A stretch of DNA of 64,000 nt, from the NCBI GenBank assembly GCA_003415625.1, contig PYIU01000007.1:2852001-2916000 (forward strand). The letters are read 5' to 3'. This stretch comes from Aquanectria penicillioides. Taxonomy: Eukaryota > Ascomycota > Sordariomycetes > Hypocreales > Nectriaceae. The stretch's first letter is position 1, and each line of letters starts with the position of its first letter. The notes beneath the pieces were generated by a model that was not told the origin of the DNA, ran no database searches, and saw nothing but the letters and a program-made list of their open reading frames with translations. The translations under genes and the position numbers were made by a program. This document shows positions 45,215 to 57,491 of the stretch, piece by piece.

Positions 45215-47306
45215 TGTGACAATTTTGTAGCTAAGAGGATCGTCGGTAAGACAGGCTCAGGGAATTTGAAGGAATGAGTAGTGACGCGAAAAGAAGGAGA
45301 GTATTTGATATCATTTGAGAAGTAGAATCAGGGCTTGTGCGGTCTTATACGCCAACAAGCCGAATCCTGTCGTGGCATGCTCAAAAGGTCATAACTGCTT
45401 ATAACGGCCAACTGCCCCTTGCATGTCATGCCGGCACGAATACGCATGGTCAGATCGGGACTCCAAGATGGCTGTACTTCGCGGTCCCTGTTCCAGGTTC
45501 TCCTTGCTGGTCCGCTCCTGTTATTGGAGGTAGCTGATTGGATATTACACTGCAACTGGAGGCCAGTAACATGACGTGGATGCGTTCGCGGTGCTAATGC
45601 AGACGCAAGCTGTCTAATCTGATAGCATAATGACGTTAGGTCAGCTGTGACAGCAAAGCCAGAAATGGCAGCAAAATGTTGATTGAACCTATCATGACAC
45701 GGCGGCAGGAGATGGTGCGGGCGTCTGAGGGTAAATAATGAGCATGTAGGGTCCCGACTTCAAGGCAGACATGGTAACCTTCTTTATCCATCGTGGGCTT
45801 GGACTCATGACGAAAGATGTTGACTTACACCTCTAGGGAGACCAATACCGCTGGAGCTGAATCGTTCGGGGGCCGCATCCGTGCTGTTCCTACAGAATCA
45901 GCCACCACCATCCACCACACACCCTCGTTGGTCTACGTAACAAGGCACTTCTCAGCCTCTATCTTACGAGAATATATTCGAAAGTCCGAGAAATGGCGAA
46001 GCGGAAATGGCATGATCCGAGCTAGGCTGGTGTTCGCTATTTCTGGAAGAGTCGTCCTTCCATTTTCGTCCGGAGGATCCGCAGTCGACCGAGGTCAGAC
46101 CGTTGTCAAGCTTACGCCAGGCTGAGAAGTGAGGAGAATATTCGGAATAATCAATCCTTGTTAGAGACTTGCTGGAATGGACCCTGGTGACTGGGTAGAA
46201 TTATGCCACCACAATTGGCGTGGCTGGCGAACTCGCCATGACAAGGATCTCATGAGATTTTTCACGACAAGCGGCGAGCTGACGCCCCCATTCGCCTATC
46301 TAATTCTGGCTTCCATGCAGAGCGTGAGATCCCAAGTGCTGAGTGCGCGGAGGGTCAAACCCAATCAACCTGGGTGCATGGGGGCTAAACAACTCCCTCC
46401 TGGCTAAATGACTGGATTCTTTTCGCAATCAATGCATGAAATAGAAACGAGGTCTTTAATAAAGTTATTATATATATCTTTTCAAGAGTTAGTTGGCATT
46501 GAATTATATCAGATGAGGATGTTTCAAATACTAGATTCGATAGGCGCGAAGAGATTACGGGCTTGTATCGACCCGCTGCTCTACCACTATAAATGACCTT
46601 GGAAATGGGTAATATTAAGAACTCAAATTCATTGCATCTATTTGAAGCCGTCATCTAACTATATTATGATGTGAGCAGTTTGGATTGTATGTGATTGACA
46701 CTTGAGCTCACTTGCGAAAGGTATTTGGTGTTTACTACACCATTATTCTAGACTGGCAAGATGAATGAATGGAATAACAACGAAGACAAGATTTTAATGT
46801 TCATAAAGACCCATGATATGATTGGCGTTGATAGACAAGGTCACTGGTTGGGCCAGGCCGGAGGATATGCATCTGTAAGGTTAAGACGCTGTTTAGTAAA
46901 ATGTAATAGATTGATAAAAATATGTAAGGTATTAAAATCGATTGTGTAGCCTATGAATGGAAAGAAAAAAGAATCTTCAGTAGGAGAACCTCCACCAAGA
47001 TGTGACAGTAAGCCACTTGGTCCTCGGCCTCAGGATAGAATGCTCGTGCTTGCTTCTTGACTATTGATGATGAATCAAGGCCATTTTTCTCTCCCGAAGC
47101 GTGCTGCGACAATAAGATCCCCGCAATCAACTCTATGGGAGCTATATTATTGGCCTAGCGTAGATAAGCGATTAACAAACAATTCACCAGGAAGCCGAAA
47201 CTGATCAGCCTAAGCATGATGTGGAAGATACTCACCTGCCAACCTGAGTTAGGCCTTAACCTACATCATCCTGCATTGATCACATTTATCTCTGTGGCAA
47301 TCGCAT
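45215..47306. other. Spacer between copies B and C
   Basis: The copy B promoter is at the left end. AT content rises at about 46400-46950. A small AT-rich frame at 46761 is listed separately. The open plus frame at 45817-46125 has no recognised motif. Confidence 0.35.
46761..46949 (+). CDS. Short AT-rich frame, possibly a Myb/SANT-like fragment
   Basis: It reads 62 residues beginning MNEWNNNEDKILMFIKTHDM, with a later HWLGQAGGYASVRLRRC. The Trp and acidic pattern at the start, then a helix-like basic segment, loosely resembles one Myb/SANT repeat. Codon use is far more AT-rich than in the housekeeping genes, which suggests relaxed selection, transfer or mobile-element origin. No introns or partner exons were found. 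Chance is possible. Confidence 0.2.
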   Translation: MNEWNNNEDKILMFIKTHDMIGVDRQGHWLGQAGGYASVRLRRCLVKCNRLIKICKVLKSIV

Positions 47307-47531
47307 TCAGACTCTGGAAACAATTTTCTCTGTTCCGTTGACTTTCGCTGATACATCAGCCCTGGGACGGGTCAAGCCGCTGGAGATTTGGACCAAGCGG
47401 TCTGAAAACGACGAAGTATCGTAGACAAAGGCCGCAAGCATTGCGCCTTTGAGGTCGACTCTAAGAGGAATGTGTGAGTGTAATTCCTTCCGTCAGTTAG
47501 ATGGGCTTGCACCGCACTTCTTTTCACTCAT
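47307..47531 (-). CDS. FIYDTSS-family small protein, copy C
   Basis: The exons in minus order are 47513-47531 (MSEKKC plus one base, donor GTGCAA) and 47307-47458, after a 54-nt intron ending TTAGAG. They give 56 residues. The core reads AMLAAFVYDTSSFSDRLVQ and the end KIVSRV. An alternative acceptor two bases earlier (TTAG) does not keep the frame. The C-terminal half after the core is unlike the other copies. Exon 1 is much shorter than in A and D, so the 5' part is the weakest piece of the model, while the exon 2 frame is supported by the shared core. Confidence 0.5.
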
Positions 47532-48886
47532 GGCTGTTGAATCACCAACAAAAGGGCATATACTGTGGGACTAGTTAGAAGGTGGACCTAACGCTACTTC
47601 TACTATTGTTCAAGGCTTTGTGAAATAAAGAGCTAAGAGTTGTCGTAACGGCCTGGAAATGATCGGACACACGATCAATTTATACAAATAGACATACGTC
47701 TTGTGCCAACCGGCTGGGCTCACTTTACATCGACGACATCGCGCTGGTGGTACAACCTGCCAAGCCACCACGGGTGATGCGGGTGCAGCCAGTATCTTCA
47801 AAGTGCAAAACGCCAGAGTGATTGCTTATTCCAATTTTCTAAGAAGTGACTTTAGCTGAAATTGCCCCAACCAATTTCGTTGGTGTCGTTCTAGCATGGC
47901 TGAATGAGATAGCTAGAGTTTGGATCCGGAGGAATTCTGAGCGGGACCTCGAGGGAATAGACGTCCTGTCATCTGAAAGCTGCCTAAGAGAGCAAAGAGA
48001 TAGACTAGATCACGCTGCTGAGGTTCGAAGAGTGTACTCGGGGCAACAATGCGGGCACATCTGTTTAAAGGAGGGGAAGGAGGGATTGACGCGGGGGACG
48101 TGTCAAACGAGGGGTAATATAACGAGCAAAACAAGGACAGAAGCATCAGGGCGGGGCTCCCGAAGGAGGCTACGGAGGGGTTTCGCGGAGGCGGGGCTCG
48201 CAGAAGAGGATTCGGGCGAACCGCATGCTGGGAAGAGGGGTTAACTGAGGGGTTGGCAAGGAAGATTTGAGTGCTTGAGGCTGACGAGAGAGGTTGGAAT
48301 GAGGGCACTTGGACCCGAGGAAAAGGTTGATGAAACGGCACAACATTTGATTGGAAAGTGTTTATTAGATGGTATAATATTCCAGGCCGGGATACATGCT
48401 CGAGGTCGAGATCGAGAAGTGCATATATAAATTGGCCTTGGCTACGAGCTTTTGACATCTGCGATTATCCTTGAATGGCGGAAATGCGCTGGCTTTGAAG
48501 AAGCTAAGATACAGCACAAAATCTGAGCTGCGATTAAAATTTGGCACATACAAGGTGGTATCCGAATGTGCTAGTCCACGATGCCTCGACGCGGATGCCG
48601 AACAGCGTTGGGACCGAGGCGTCAGCTGCCTGTTTCATAACAACAAGCTAAACCAGTTTTCGGGATCACGGAATCCCGGAGAAATGGGCGAACCAGTGCC
48701 GAGGGCGTCCAATCTGCATCAAGAGGTGACAAAATGAAGGTTGATGTCAAAGTTACAGCGGCTTCGAGGTCGTCGGCGGGTTGTGAGTGGTCAAAATTGC
48801 TGCACCAATGAAACCTCGCCGTGGCCGTGGGGATGAAGGGTGGGGAGTTGGCCAAGCACTTGGCCGGTATTGTTCCTCATGCGAGA
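47532..48886. other. Spacer between copies C and D
   Basis: Open frames on both strands at 47846-48244 and 47913-48458 overlap each other and show no domain. A TATA-like GCATATATAAA lies at about 48420-48430 with no convincing gene beside it. Confidence 0.35.
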
Positions 48887-49277
48887 TCATAACTTGGACG
48901 GTTGCGCTCCTTTCCCCATGTCCATTCCTAGTTTCGTCCAGTCGGAGTTTTGATAGCGGCTACCCAAACGACAGGTCCACATAGAACTCCCGTATGAGTA
49001 TTCCTCTTGTACAAGAGAGGTTCTTTTGGTTGTCTTTCTCTTCTGACGAGATGTGGGGCCTGAGCTTGATGGCTTGGCGGCACTGGCTGTCAGTGTGCGT
49101 TGGATCAAGCGATCTTGTAGAGAGGAGGTGTCGTGAATGAAACGGGTAAGGATTGAGCTGCTGCTTTCTGCACTACGATATTATTAGCGCCCTGTTGCAA
49201 ACGCAGTTGAAAGATGGGCCGTACGACTGATGACGCTTTGGTCGGGAATTGGAGGAGCTAGCCGCAGGGGACTTCAT
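48887..49277 (-). CDS. FIYDTSS-family small protein, copy D
   Basis: The exons in minus order are 49228-49277 (50 nt, ending CA before GT, exactly as in copy A) and 48887-49172; the 55-nt intron has branch CTAAT and acceptor TAG. They give 111 residues. It starts MKSPAASSSNSRPK; the core is SSILTRFIHDTSSLQDRLIQ. A basic Ser/Lys/Arg-rich stretch (TSRQKRKTTKRTS) follows that could be a nuclear or RNA-binding patch. The last residues are GAQPSKL, a canonical PTS1 tripeptide. A donor seven bases earlier, paired with an acceptor six bases later, also keeps the frame and would only change the junction. It is the longest and most complete copy. Confidence 0.58.
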
Positions 49278-50466
49278 ATCTGGTGATGAGGGATAGCAGA
49301 ATGAGAAGGGTAGAGAGGGAGGAGAGGCTCTGATATTGCAAGTGAATCGGCATGATGTTGGGAAAACGACAGAATGCTGAATTGGATTTTTGGGTTCTTT
49401 AATAGCACAGAATAAAGGTTCATTGACACAACTGGCAAAGAAGAAACCACAGCAAAAGATGTTCTGCCCCCAGCAATCCGTGACCTCATCCACTGTCGGA
49501 CAGATTGATTGGGTGGGAGTCCTCCAGCTGTGGCTCCCGACGAGTTCCGCCCCTTGGTGGATGCAGCTGGAGTGCCCACTCTTCCCCGGGGTGCGGGGCG
49601 AGGAGTCTTTCTTTTTGGGCCAGGCCTGTTGAGATCGATTGGCCCTGGGCGCTCTCTGAGCATCCCACGCCCCGACGGCCCACCACATATGGTGGCTGAG
49701 GCCCGGGCGCCCAGTTGACGCCCCGGCGCTGGGCCCACTGAGCATCCGCCAAGGAGTCCCGCCCCCCCCAGGAAGTCCCCTGGAAGGGTCTTCTACGAGG
49801 ACTTTGGCCGTGCTTTTAGGGACGTTCGAACGCCTGGGCCTGCTTGCGTCCACTGTTGTGCAGATCACTAGCGCACCTCAGCCCCAGATCACGAATCGGT
49901 CCCTCGACACAGTGGGTCGCAAGGCGTCCGCCGGGGGCTAAACCCAGCCTGGAAGGTCTAACGGTTTTGGAGCGGGCTGGCTGTTGAGAGCTGTAAAGGC
50001 CTTGATTCGCTGGTAAGTTACAATTGACACGCCCAGCGGCTCAATCGTCGTGGGTAGGGGGGCGGGTGGAGATGTCTGACCCGACAAAGACGACACACTG
50101 GGACACGGCAGCTCTCCACCTGCCACAAGGGGTAGGAAGCTGGAACTGAGATTCAAGAATTGATCTAGCCACTCCTCCAAGTGTGCAGATTACACCTTCC
50201 AAACGAGGAAAGTAGCCTCTCGCCGCGGAGCACAAATGTCGTGTGCTCCACCATGACACAAAATCATGGGCCAGCTTGTCACGATCCGTGCATGTACCAG
50301 CTGGCTAGGCTACGGCTTTGCCCTCGGCTGCGTCTTACAGAGCGTGGGGTGTATGTAGGAATGGCGTGGCTACTGTAAATTCCGGCACTTGCTAAAACGG
50401 GATAATTTGTCCCTAGAGGATAGAGACTTAAAGGTGCAAGAATGGGTTAATTGTGCCAAGGCTTTA
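49278..50466. other. Spacer between the small-gene array and the retrotransposon block
   Basis: GC-moderate and not visibly mutated by RIP. The minus frame 49173-49868 is open only because it includes the copy D start; no domain. Ends at the target-site duplication of the outer element. Confidence 0.4.
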
Positions 50467-50583
50467 TGTAAACAATATACAGGCACGCGCAGAGACGGTC
50501 ACAGCAGGCGACATGCGCAACAAGTCAGTCCAGATCAATTAGGATTCATAAGGAACAGCTAGATAGTAGTTGCAGAATGCAGT
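50467..50583 (-). repeat. Left LTR of outer element, first fragment
   Basis: Aligns without gaps to 62473-62589. This copy keeps CA and TG dinucleotides (CAGGCACGCGCAGAGACGG), whereas the partner has TA at most of the same places. The last five bases, GCAGT, are the target duplication of the inner element. Confidence 0.9.
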
Positions 50584-50807
50584 TATTAAACCCAAGGTAT
50601 CCTATACACAGGGAAACACCAGGACGCACTTCGGATTATAGAAATGAAGCTTGGAATGATTGGATGAAGGTTATATAAATATAATGTAGCTCTATTAGGT
50701 CTAGCGCAACCCAACCCCTCTTTTAGAGCCTAAGCAATAAAGCAAGGCTAGAAGGGACAAAAAGAAAATAAGAATATATACAATTATATAATTGGTTCGG
50801 TTTAATA
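50584..50807 (+). repeat. Left LTR of inner element
   Basis: The 224 bp begin TATTAAACCC and end GGTTTAATA. It is less RIP-mutated than its partner at 57121: ACACAGG here against ATATAGG there. Confidence 0.92.
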
Positions 50808-53800
50808 ATTAAAAGTCTTAAAGCTGTATTTATTAGTATAGCTATAACTATTTAATTAAGCTCTAAAAGCAAGAAATAAACCTTATATCCTAATTCTAAA
50901 CTAAATATATAAAATAACCTTTAAGACTTATATTTTTAATAACCTAAATAACTAAAAAACCTTTAAATAAAGCTATAAAGTAAAAATTACTATAAAATAA
51001 ATTAAAAAGCTTAAAATCCTTAAGGACTTTTTTTAGTTTAAAACTATTTAAATTTTTAAGCCTATAATATTAATTGCTATAAAATACTTTATAAAAGAGA
51101 AAGCTAAGGCTAAAAGCTTAAGATTAAAGTTTATTTAATTAATATAAAGGGCAACTATAATAATAAAGCTACTTTTTAAAAACTAAAAACTATTAAAATA
51201 TAAGCTTATAATATTTTACTATAATTAAAAAAAATATAAAATTAAAGTAAATAAAATCTATAATATTTTTAATTAAATAATAAAGAAAATAAGCCTTTAT
51301 TATATTTAAATATATTTATTTATAATAAATAAAAGGGATAATAATAATAATATTATAAAATTCTATAATAATCTTAAAGCTATATATAAAATTAATAATA
51401 TACTAAAAGAAAAATAAGCTTAAAAATGCTATTTTAAAGTGCTAAAATAAACTTTAAACCTTAAAATTATTTAATAAAATTAAATTATTAATTAAAAATA
51501 GTCTATAAAGATTATAATTATAAGAAATATTACTAAAGCCTTATACCTAAATATATAGTTTATAGATTTAAAATAATACCTTAAAAGTTACTTTTAAATA
51601 TTTCTTTAAATTATTAAAGTATAATATAAAGATACTATTAAAAAAAGTACCTATATATTAGCTGCTTTTACTTTAAGTTTTAAATATAAAATTAAAAAAA
51701 GAAAAAAAACTAAAGAAAAGCAATATAAAGCTTTAATATAAAAAGGGAACTTTAAATCTATATTTTAAGGCTTAAACCTACCTTTTAAAAAACATTTTTA
51801 TTTAAAGAGCTTATAACTTAAATAACTTAAATTAAAAAAATAAAAATAAACTTTAAAAAAAAATAATTATTATATTTTATATAGGAAATTATACTTTAAT
51901 GCTAATACCTAAAAGTATTAAATTGCATTCTCTAAAAATATACTTAAGTAAATAAAAAGGCAAAAATAAATAGATAAAAAATAGGAAATATAGTTAAAAG
52001 ATTAAATTAAAGTTTAAGAACTATATAAAAAGCTTAAAAAGCAAACTATATAATTAACTAAAGATTTAAACTAATAACTAATATTATAATTTTTAATCTT
52101 AAATTTTATAGCTATTTTCCTTATTTTATATAGTAAATACTTATTATAAATCTTAATTATATTTAACTTAAGGATAATACTATATATTTTTAATAATAAA
52201 AAGAAATTTAAGAATCTTAAATTAACTTTATTTAATAAAGTTATTTTTATTAAATTAAAAAACCTTTTAATTTTAGGATATAAAGATATAAAAATTAAAA
52301 TTTAAAACCTATAAAGTAAAGCTTATTTCTTTATTTTAAGGTGCATTACTTACTGCCTATAAATTAAAATAAATTTAATTTTATTAAAAAGACTTTATTA
52401 ATATAATTATTAATAGGATTAAAGAAATAAAGATAATATTCTAAAATATAAAAGTAGGCAAGCTTTATATAAATTAAAAATTGCCTATAATTAATATATT
52501 TTAGATTATAAGCCTATTACTTAAGAATAAAGCTTATTTATAATAAATAAACCTTATTATAATTTATAGATATTAAAATATCTATAATAAATAGAAGTTA
52601 TAAAATAGCACTATTAACTAAATTATTTAAAACCTAAAGCATTAAAATACTTAATTAATTATACTATTAATATAAAGATTAAAGGCCTAATAATAATTAA
52701 ATATAATGCTTATAGATTAAGCAAAATAAAACACTAAAAGCACTATAAACTATAAATATAAAGCTTAATTCTTAAAGAGTAAGTTTCTTTAGACTTTTAT
52801 AACTTTTAATCTAATATAATAAACCTTTCTTTATATACTATTATAATAAACTATATATTAAGAATATATTAAAACTATTACTTTAAAAATTAAAAAAAAG
52901 AATAATTATTATTAATACTATAAAACTTTACTTAAATATTAAAAATAAAATATAAAATTAAACTTTAAGTAATAAAAATAGATAATAAGCTTTAAAAGAG
53001 CAATTTAATCTATATATAGCTAGATTAAAAAGGAATAGCAATAAAAGAAAGTGCCTTTTAAATATAGCAATAGAATAGATTAAAAAACATTTTAAAGGGA
53101 TAGTAAAAAGAAAATAAAAGTTCTTATAATTAAAAGTAGTTTATTAATTAAATTATAGCTAGAGATAATAAAAATAGCAATATATCTATTAAATTAAACT
53201 TTAAAATAGGGACTTAAATAGAAAATACTATATAAAAGCTTTTTTTTATTAATTTAAAGCTTAAATAAGAATTGCAAGCTATAAATTACTTACCTTAAGA
53301 CAATTAATTATAAATTATTTATAATAACTAAAAATACTTAATTAAAGAAGAATTAACTTACATTTAGAATAAGCCTAAAGGCTTAAATAAATTATCTTAT
53401 AGGATATAATTCCTAAAACCTCTTTTGCATTTAGAATTTAATTATTAATTAAGTGTATATAACCTAAAATATTATCTTTAATAAAAAAGACCTCTTTTTA
53501 GTAAGTAATACTAAAATAAAAGAAACTATAGATAAAAAGACCCTTAAAGAAATATAAATATAAATAAAAGCTTTTTTTAATGCTAAATAAATTAATTAAG
53601 TAAATAATATTAATTAACTATAAAATAAGCTTTAAACCACTAAAATAAGCCTTTAAAATATAATTAAAAACTTAAAAACTAAAAAGAAGAAGGATATAAA
53701 TAAACTGTAAATTAAAAATAAAAAATATACTTAACTATAGTTTAAACCCTTTTTAACTTTATTAAAAAGTCTAGCTTTTGCCTTTTTAGCTTTAGCAATA

Positions 53801-54619
53801 AAGCAAAAAGGAAAATACCTAATACCCTTAATACTAAATACTAGCTTATAAAGGGAATAGATTAAGCTCTATTAAGCCTTCTTTATAGGAATAAAAGCTA
53901 TACTATTTAAAAAATATAAAAATACTATTATAATTAAGGCAATATATATTAAAATTAAATATAGAAAGTATAAATTAAAATATAAGCTATAAAAAAATAA
54001 AATAGACCTTAACTTAAAGAAATAAAAACTCTATTAAAAGAACTTACCTAAAGTATTAAATTCTTATAGAAATATTCTTAGGCATAAGTTTAAGGCTATA
54101 TTCCTAAAAGCAAAAAAAATATATTTAAAGAATTACTAATAAATAAAGTCTTAAATTAAAATATTAAAAAGCATAATTAAATTTTATAATTTATAATTTA
54201 TTAACTATATATAGGTATATATATATAAGTTTAATAAATATAAATACTTATAGAAATATAAAGTTAGATTTATTATTTAAGGAGATTAATAGCAAAAGGC
54301 AAGTTCTAAAGAAATATATACTACTATACTAATAAAAAATCATTTAAAATACTGCTTATAATTACAGTAAGGTTTAATCTTAAAATGCTATAATTTAATG
54401 CAATAAATGCATTTATAAATATAAAACTGCTAATAGATATATTTATAAGACCTTTATTAAAATATAAAAAGGGCAAAAATAAAGGTTAAGTATTATTACT
54501 TAAGAAAGCACTTTATAGACTAAAAATTATATCTCTTTTATAGTAAATAAAGCTTAAAATAATATTATAAAATATTAGTTTTAAATTAATCCCTTATAAA
54601 CTATATTATTATAGTAAAA

Positions 54620-54780
54620 GTAAAGTTTTTATTTTCTTTTATATAAATAATATTATAATAATATATATTAAAAGATATAAATTAATTATAGATAAAGTAA
54701 TTATAGGTCTAAAGTTAAAATATAAATTAATTAATAGAGATAAGCTATAGTAGTTTCTTAAAATAAAGATTATCTAAAAA
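54620..54780 (+). pseudogene. Reverse-transcriptase relic of the inner element
   Basis: The plus-strand reading gives FIFFYINNIIII, matching the position of the copia RT YVDD box with both Asp changed to Asn, as G-to-A changes would do. A GLKLKYKLINRDKL-like stretch and a stop follow, where copia RTs have a similar basic segment. Stops interrupt it on both sides. Confidence 0.6.
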
Positions 54781-57120
54781 TAAAGTTAAAAATTAATTTA
54801 AATAACTTAAAATTTATACTTAAAGAAGATTTATAAATTATATACTTTAGATAAAGGAAATGCAACTTTAATAGAGAAAATAAAACTCTTTTTAAATAAA
54901 TAAATTATTAAATAAAGTATAATAAACTAATATAAATAAATAATTAGCTTAATCCTTTATATAATAGTTATTATTTAATTAAATATTGTATTTACTATAT
55001 TATATTTTATAAGATTTATAATAAATTTAAGGGAACTTTATATAAAGGCAATAAATTAAGTATTAAGTTATTTTTATGCAATTTATTTCCTTACTTTATA
55101 GCTTAAAGGCAAAAATAACTTTTTAGTATATAGTAATATATCTTTTGCTAATAATATATTAAATTAAAAAAGTTTATAAGTATATACAATAAAACTTTTT
55201 AATAGATTAATTAAATAGTATATAAATAAATAAAATACAATTATAATATTAACTATAAAGGTAAAATTACTTACTCTCTTTTAAGCTATAAAGAAAGAAC
55301 TCTATTAATAAAAACTACTTATAGAATTTAAAATTAAGCTTTAGAATTCTATTTTAAAACTTATTTATAATAACTAATAGATAATTAAATTTATTTAAAA
55401 TCCTTTTAAAAAATTAAAAATTAAGCTTAAATACATTATTATATACAATTATTAGCTAAAGCAATTTATAATAGTAAAAACAATCTTTATTTTATATAAA
55501 TAAAGTGCAAAATTAATAGCTAATAGTTTAATAAAGCTATTATAAAGCAAAACCTTTCTTAAAAGCTAAAAATAACTTAAACTTATAAACTTAATAAAAT
55601 GCATTTAAATACAATAAAGTTAAAATTTATAAAAATATATAATTAAAGAAATACTAAAAGGCTTATAGCTTTAATATTTAATATTATAAAAATAGTAAAG
55701 AAATAAAATATTAATACAATAAAATTTATTAATTTAATGCTATTATAATGGCTATTAGCTAAAAGGCAAAATAATAAAATAAGCTATAAAATAGCAAAAT
55801 AAACTTTAAAATAATTTTAATTATTTTATCTATTAAAAATAAAAGTCTTTAATAAATAGAAAGGTGCCTATAATATACCTACTTAATATAACTTTAATAG
55901 CAATGCATTACTTATTCTTTTTCTATAATATAAAAATTAATTCTATAGTTTAAAATATAAAAATAAAGTACTAAATTAAACTCTTACCTTTTTCTTAATA
56001 TTATTGCCTTAAATATAATTTAAAAAAAATAATACTATAAGGAGGGCAGCAAAAGGGCTATTTTATAACTTAAATTAGCAAAATAAACTATAAAATAGCA
56101 AAATAAAGTGCAAAACAATAATATAAATATACTTATATAAGGCAGCAGTAGCCACTAAAGTTATAGCGCTTATAGCACTGCCTTAAAGCACTAAAGTACT
56201 TCTAGCATTTACTATTACTTTAGCCTATAAAGGCTAATAATAGATAGGTAAGGCAGGGCATTAGCTACTGCTAGAAGGCACTATATAAAGCAAAACTATT
56301 AAATAAAGCTTAAAAATCAATTTAGAAATACTTATAGTTTAGCAGTATACTTAGCTATAGCAGAAAGTTCTTTTGCTTAAATTATATAAATAGCTTAAGC
56401 CTATATATAACCCTATTATTAATTTATATTGTTAAGATAAAGTTAGTAATATATAATTTAATTTTAAGCTATAAAATAACTTATAGTAAAGGCAATAGAG
56501 AGTTAATAGAGGGGAGGGATAGCTTATTAAATAAATTATTATTATTATAAATAGTTAATAAAAAAAGAGCTATAAAACCTAAAAATAAACTATAAAATTT
56601 AATTTTAAATTATAAAATTTAATTTTAAACTATAAAATTAACTTATAATATAGTATATATATATATATATATATCTACTAAAATAACTATAATTAGTATA
56701 TATAAATTAAAGACTAAAAATACTATAAAAATATATATATAAAATTGTATTAAAGCTAAGGAAAGAAGAAAGAAAAGAAGTTTAAAATAAGGGAATAAGT
56801 TGCTTTATTTATAGGCAAGAATCCTTTTATAAAAACAAAAAGTAAAATTAAAATAAAGTAATTTAAAGAATGCTTTCTATTATAATTTATAATTATTCTA
56901 TTATTTCTATCTATTAAATAAATAGCATTTATAAAGTAATTAAAAATACCTATATGCAATAATAAACATTAAGCAAATAATACTAATAAAAATGCAATAA
57001 ATATAAAAATAAAATAAAAACATAAAATAAAAAAAAAAGCTATAAATAAGGTATAAAATCAATAAATAAATAGTAAATAAGAAATATATTAGACCTGCCT
57101 TTAGCAAATCTAAAGGGGTA

Positions 57121-57344
57121 TATTAAACTTAAGGTATTCTATATATAGGGAAACACCAAAATGCACTTTAGATTATAAAAATAAAGCTTAAAATAATTGA
57201 ATAAAGGTTATATAAATACAATATAGCTCTATTAGGTCTAGCGCAACCCAACCCCTCTTTTAGAGCCTAAGCAATAAAGTAAAGCTAAAAGGGACAAAAA
57301 GAAAACAAAAATACACACAATTATATAACTGGTTCGGTTTAATA
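57121..57344 (+). repeat. Right LTR of inner element
   Basis: Same length as the left LTR and aligned from end to end. It differs chiefly by C-to-T and G-to-A changes and is preceded by the purine tract at about 57111-57118. Confidence 0.92.
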
Positions 57345-57349
57345 GCAGT

Positions 57350-57491
57350 TACCTATTTACAGTATAGAGATTCCCTTATAAGAATATATAGCCTTAAGAC
57401 TTAGGCCTATAAGGCCCCTAAGGTCAGCTTATAGCCGGCCGCTATATTTATAGTAATAACTACCTTTGCCTAGCTGCTATATCTATTAATA
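57350..57491 (-). repeat. Left LTR of outer element, second fragment
   Basis: The 142 bp match 62590-62731, for example CCTATTTACAG near the start and GGCCGGCCGCTAT within. This copy is partly RIP-mutated and the right copy is not. It ends at ATTAATA, where the partner has GTCAACA. Confidence 0.9.

Larger units (their letters stand above)
50584..57344 (+). mobile_element. Inner LTR retrotransposon, Ty1/copia-like, plus strand, RIP-saturated
   Basis: Two 224-bp LTRs, 50584-50807 and 57121-57344, bound 6761 bp. GCAGT at 50579-50583 and 57345-57349 is a perfect 5-bp target duplication. The ends read TATTAAACC and GGTTTAATA, inverted to each other; under RIP (CA to TA, TG to TA) they derive from the standard TG...CA ends. 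A purine tract, TAAAGGGG, sits just before the right LTR, giving plus orientation. A ruined RT region lies at about 54.63-54.77 kb. CpA and TpG are almost absent in the interior, while C survives mostly as CT, CC or GC. No frame is intact. Confidence 0.9.

Noticed and set aside
49173..49868. 231-codon minus-strand frame ending within copy D
   Set aside because: Most of it is promoter sequence; only its end contains the copy D start codon region.
56756..56959. 67-codon frame in the AT-saturated block
   Set aside because: Chance survivor of RIP inside the inner retrotransposon; almost only I, N, Y, F and L.
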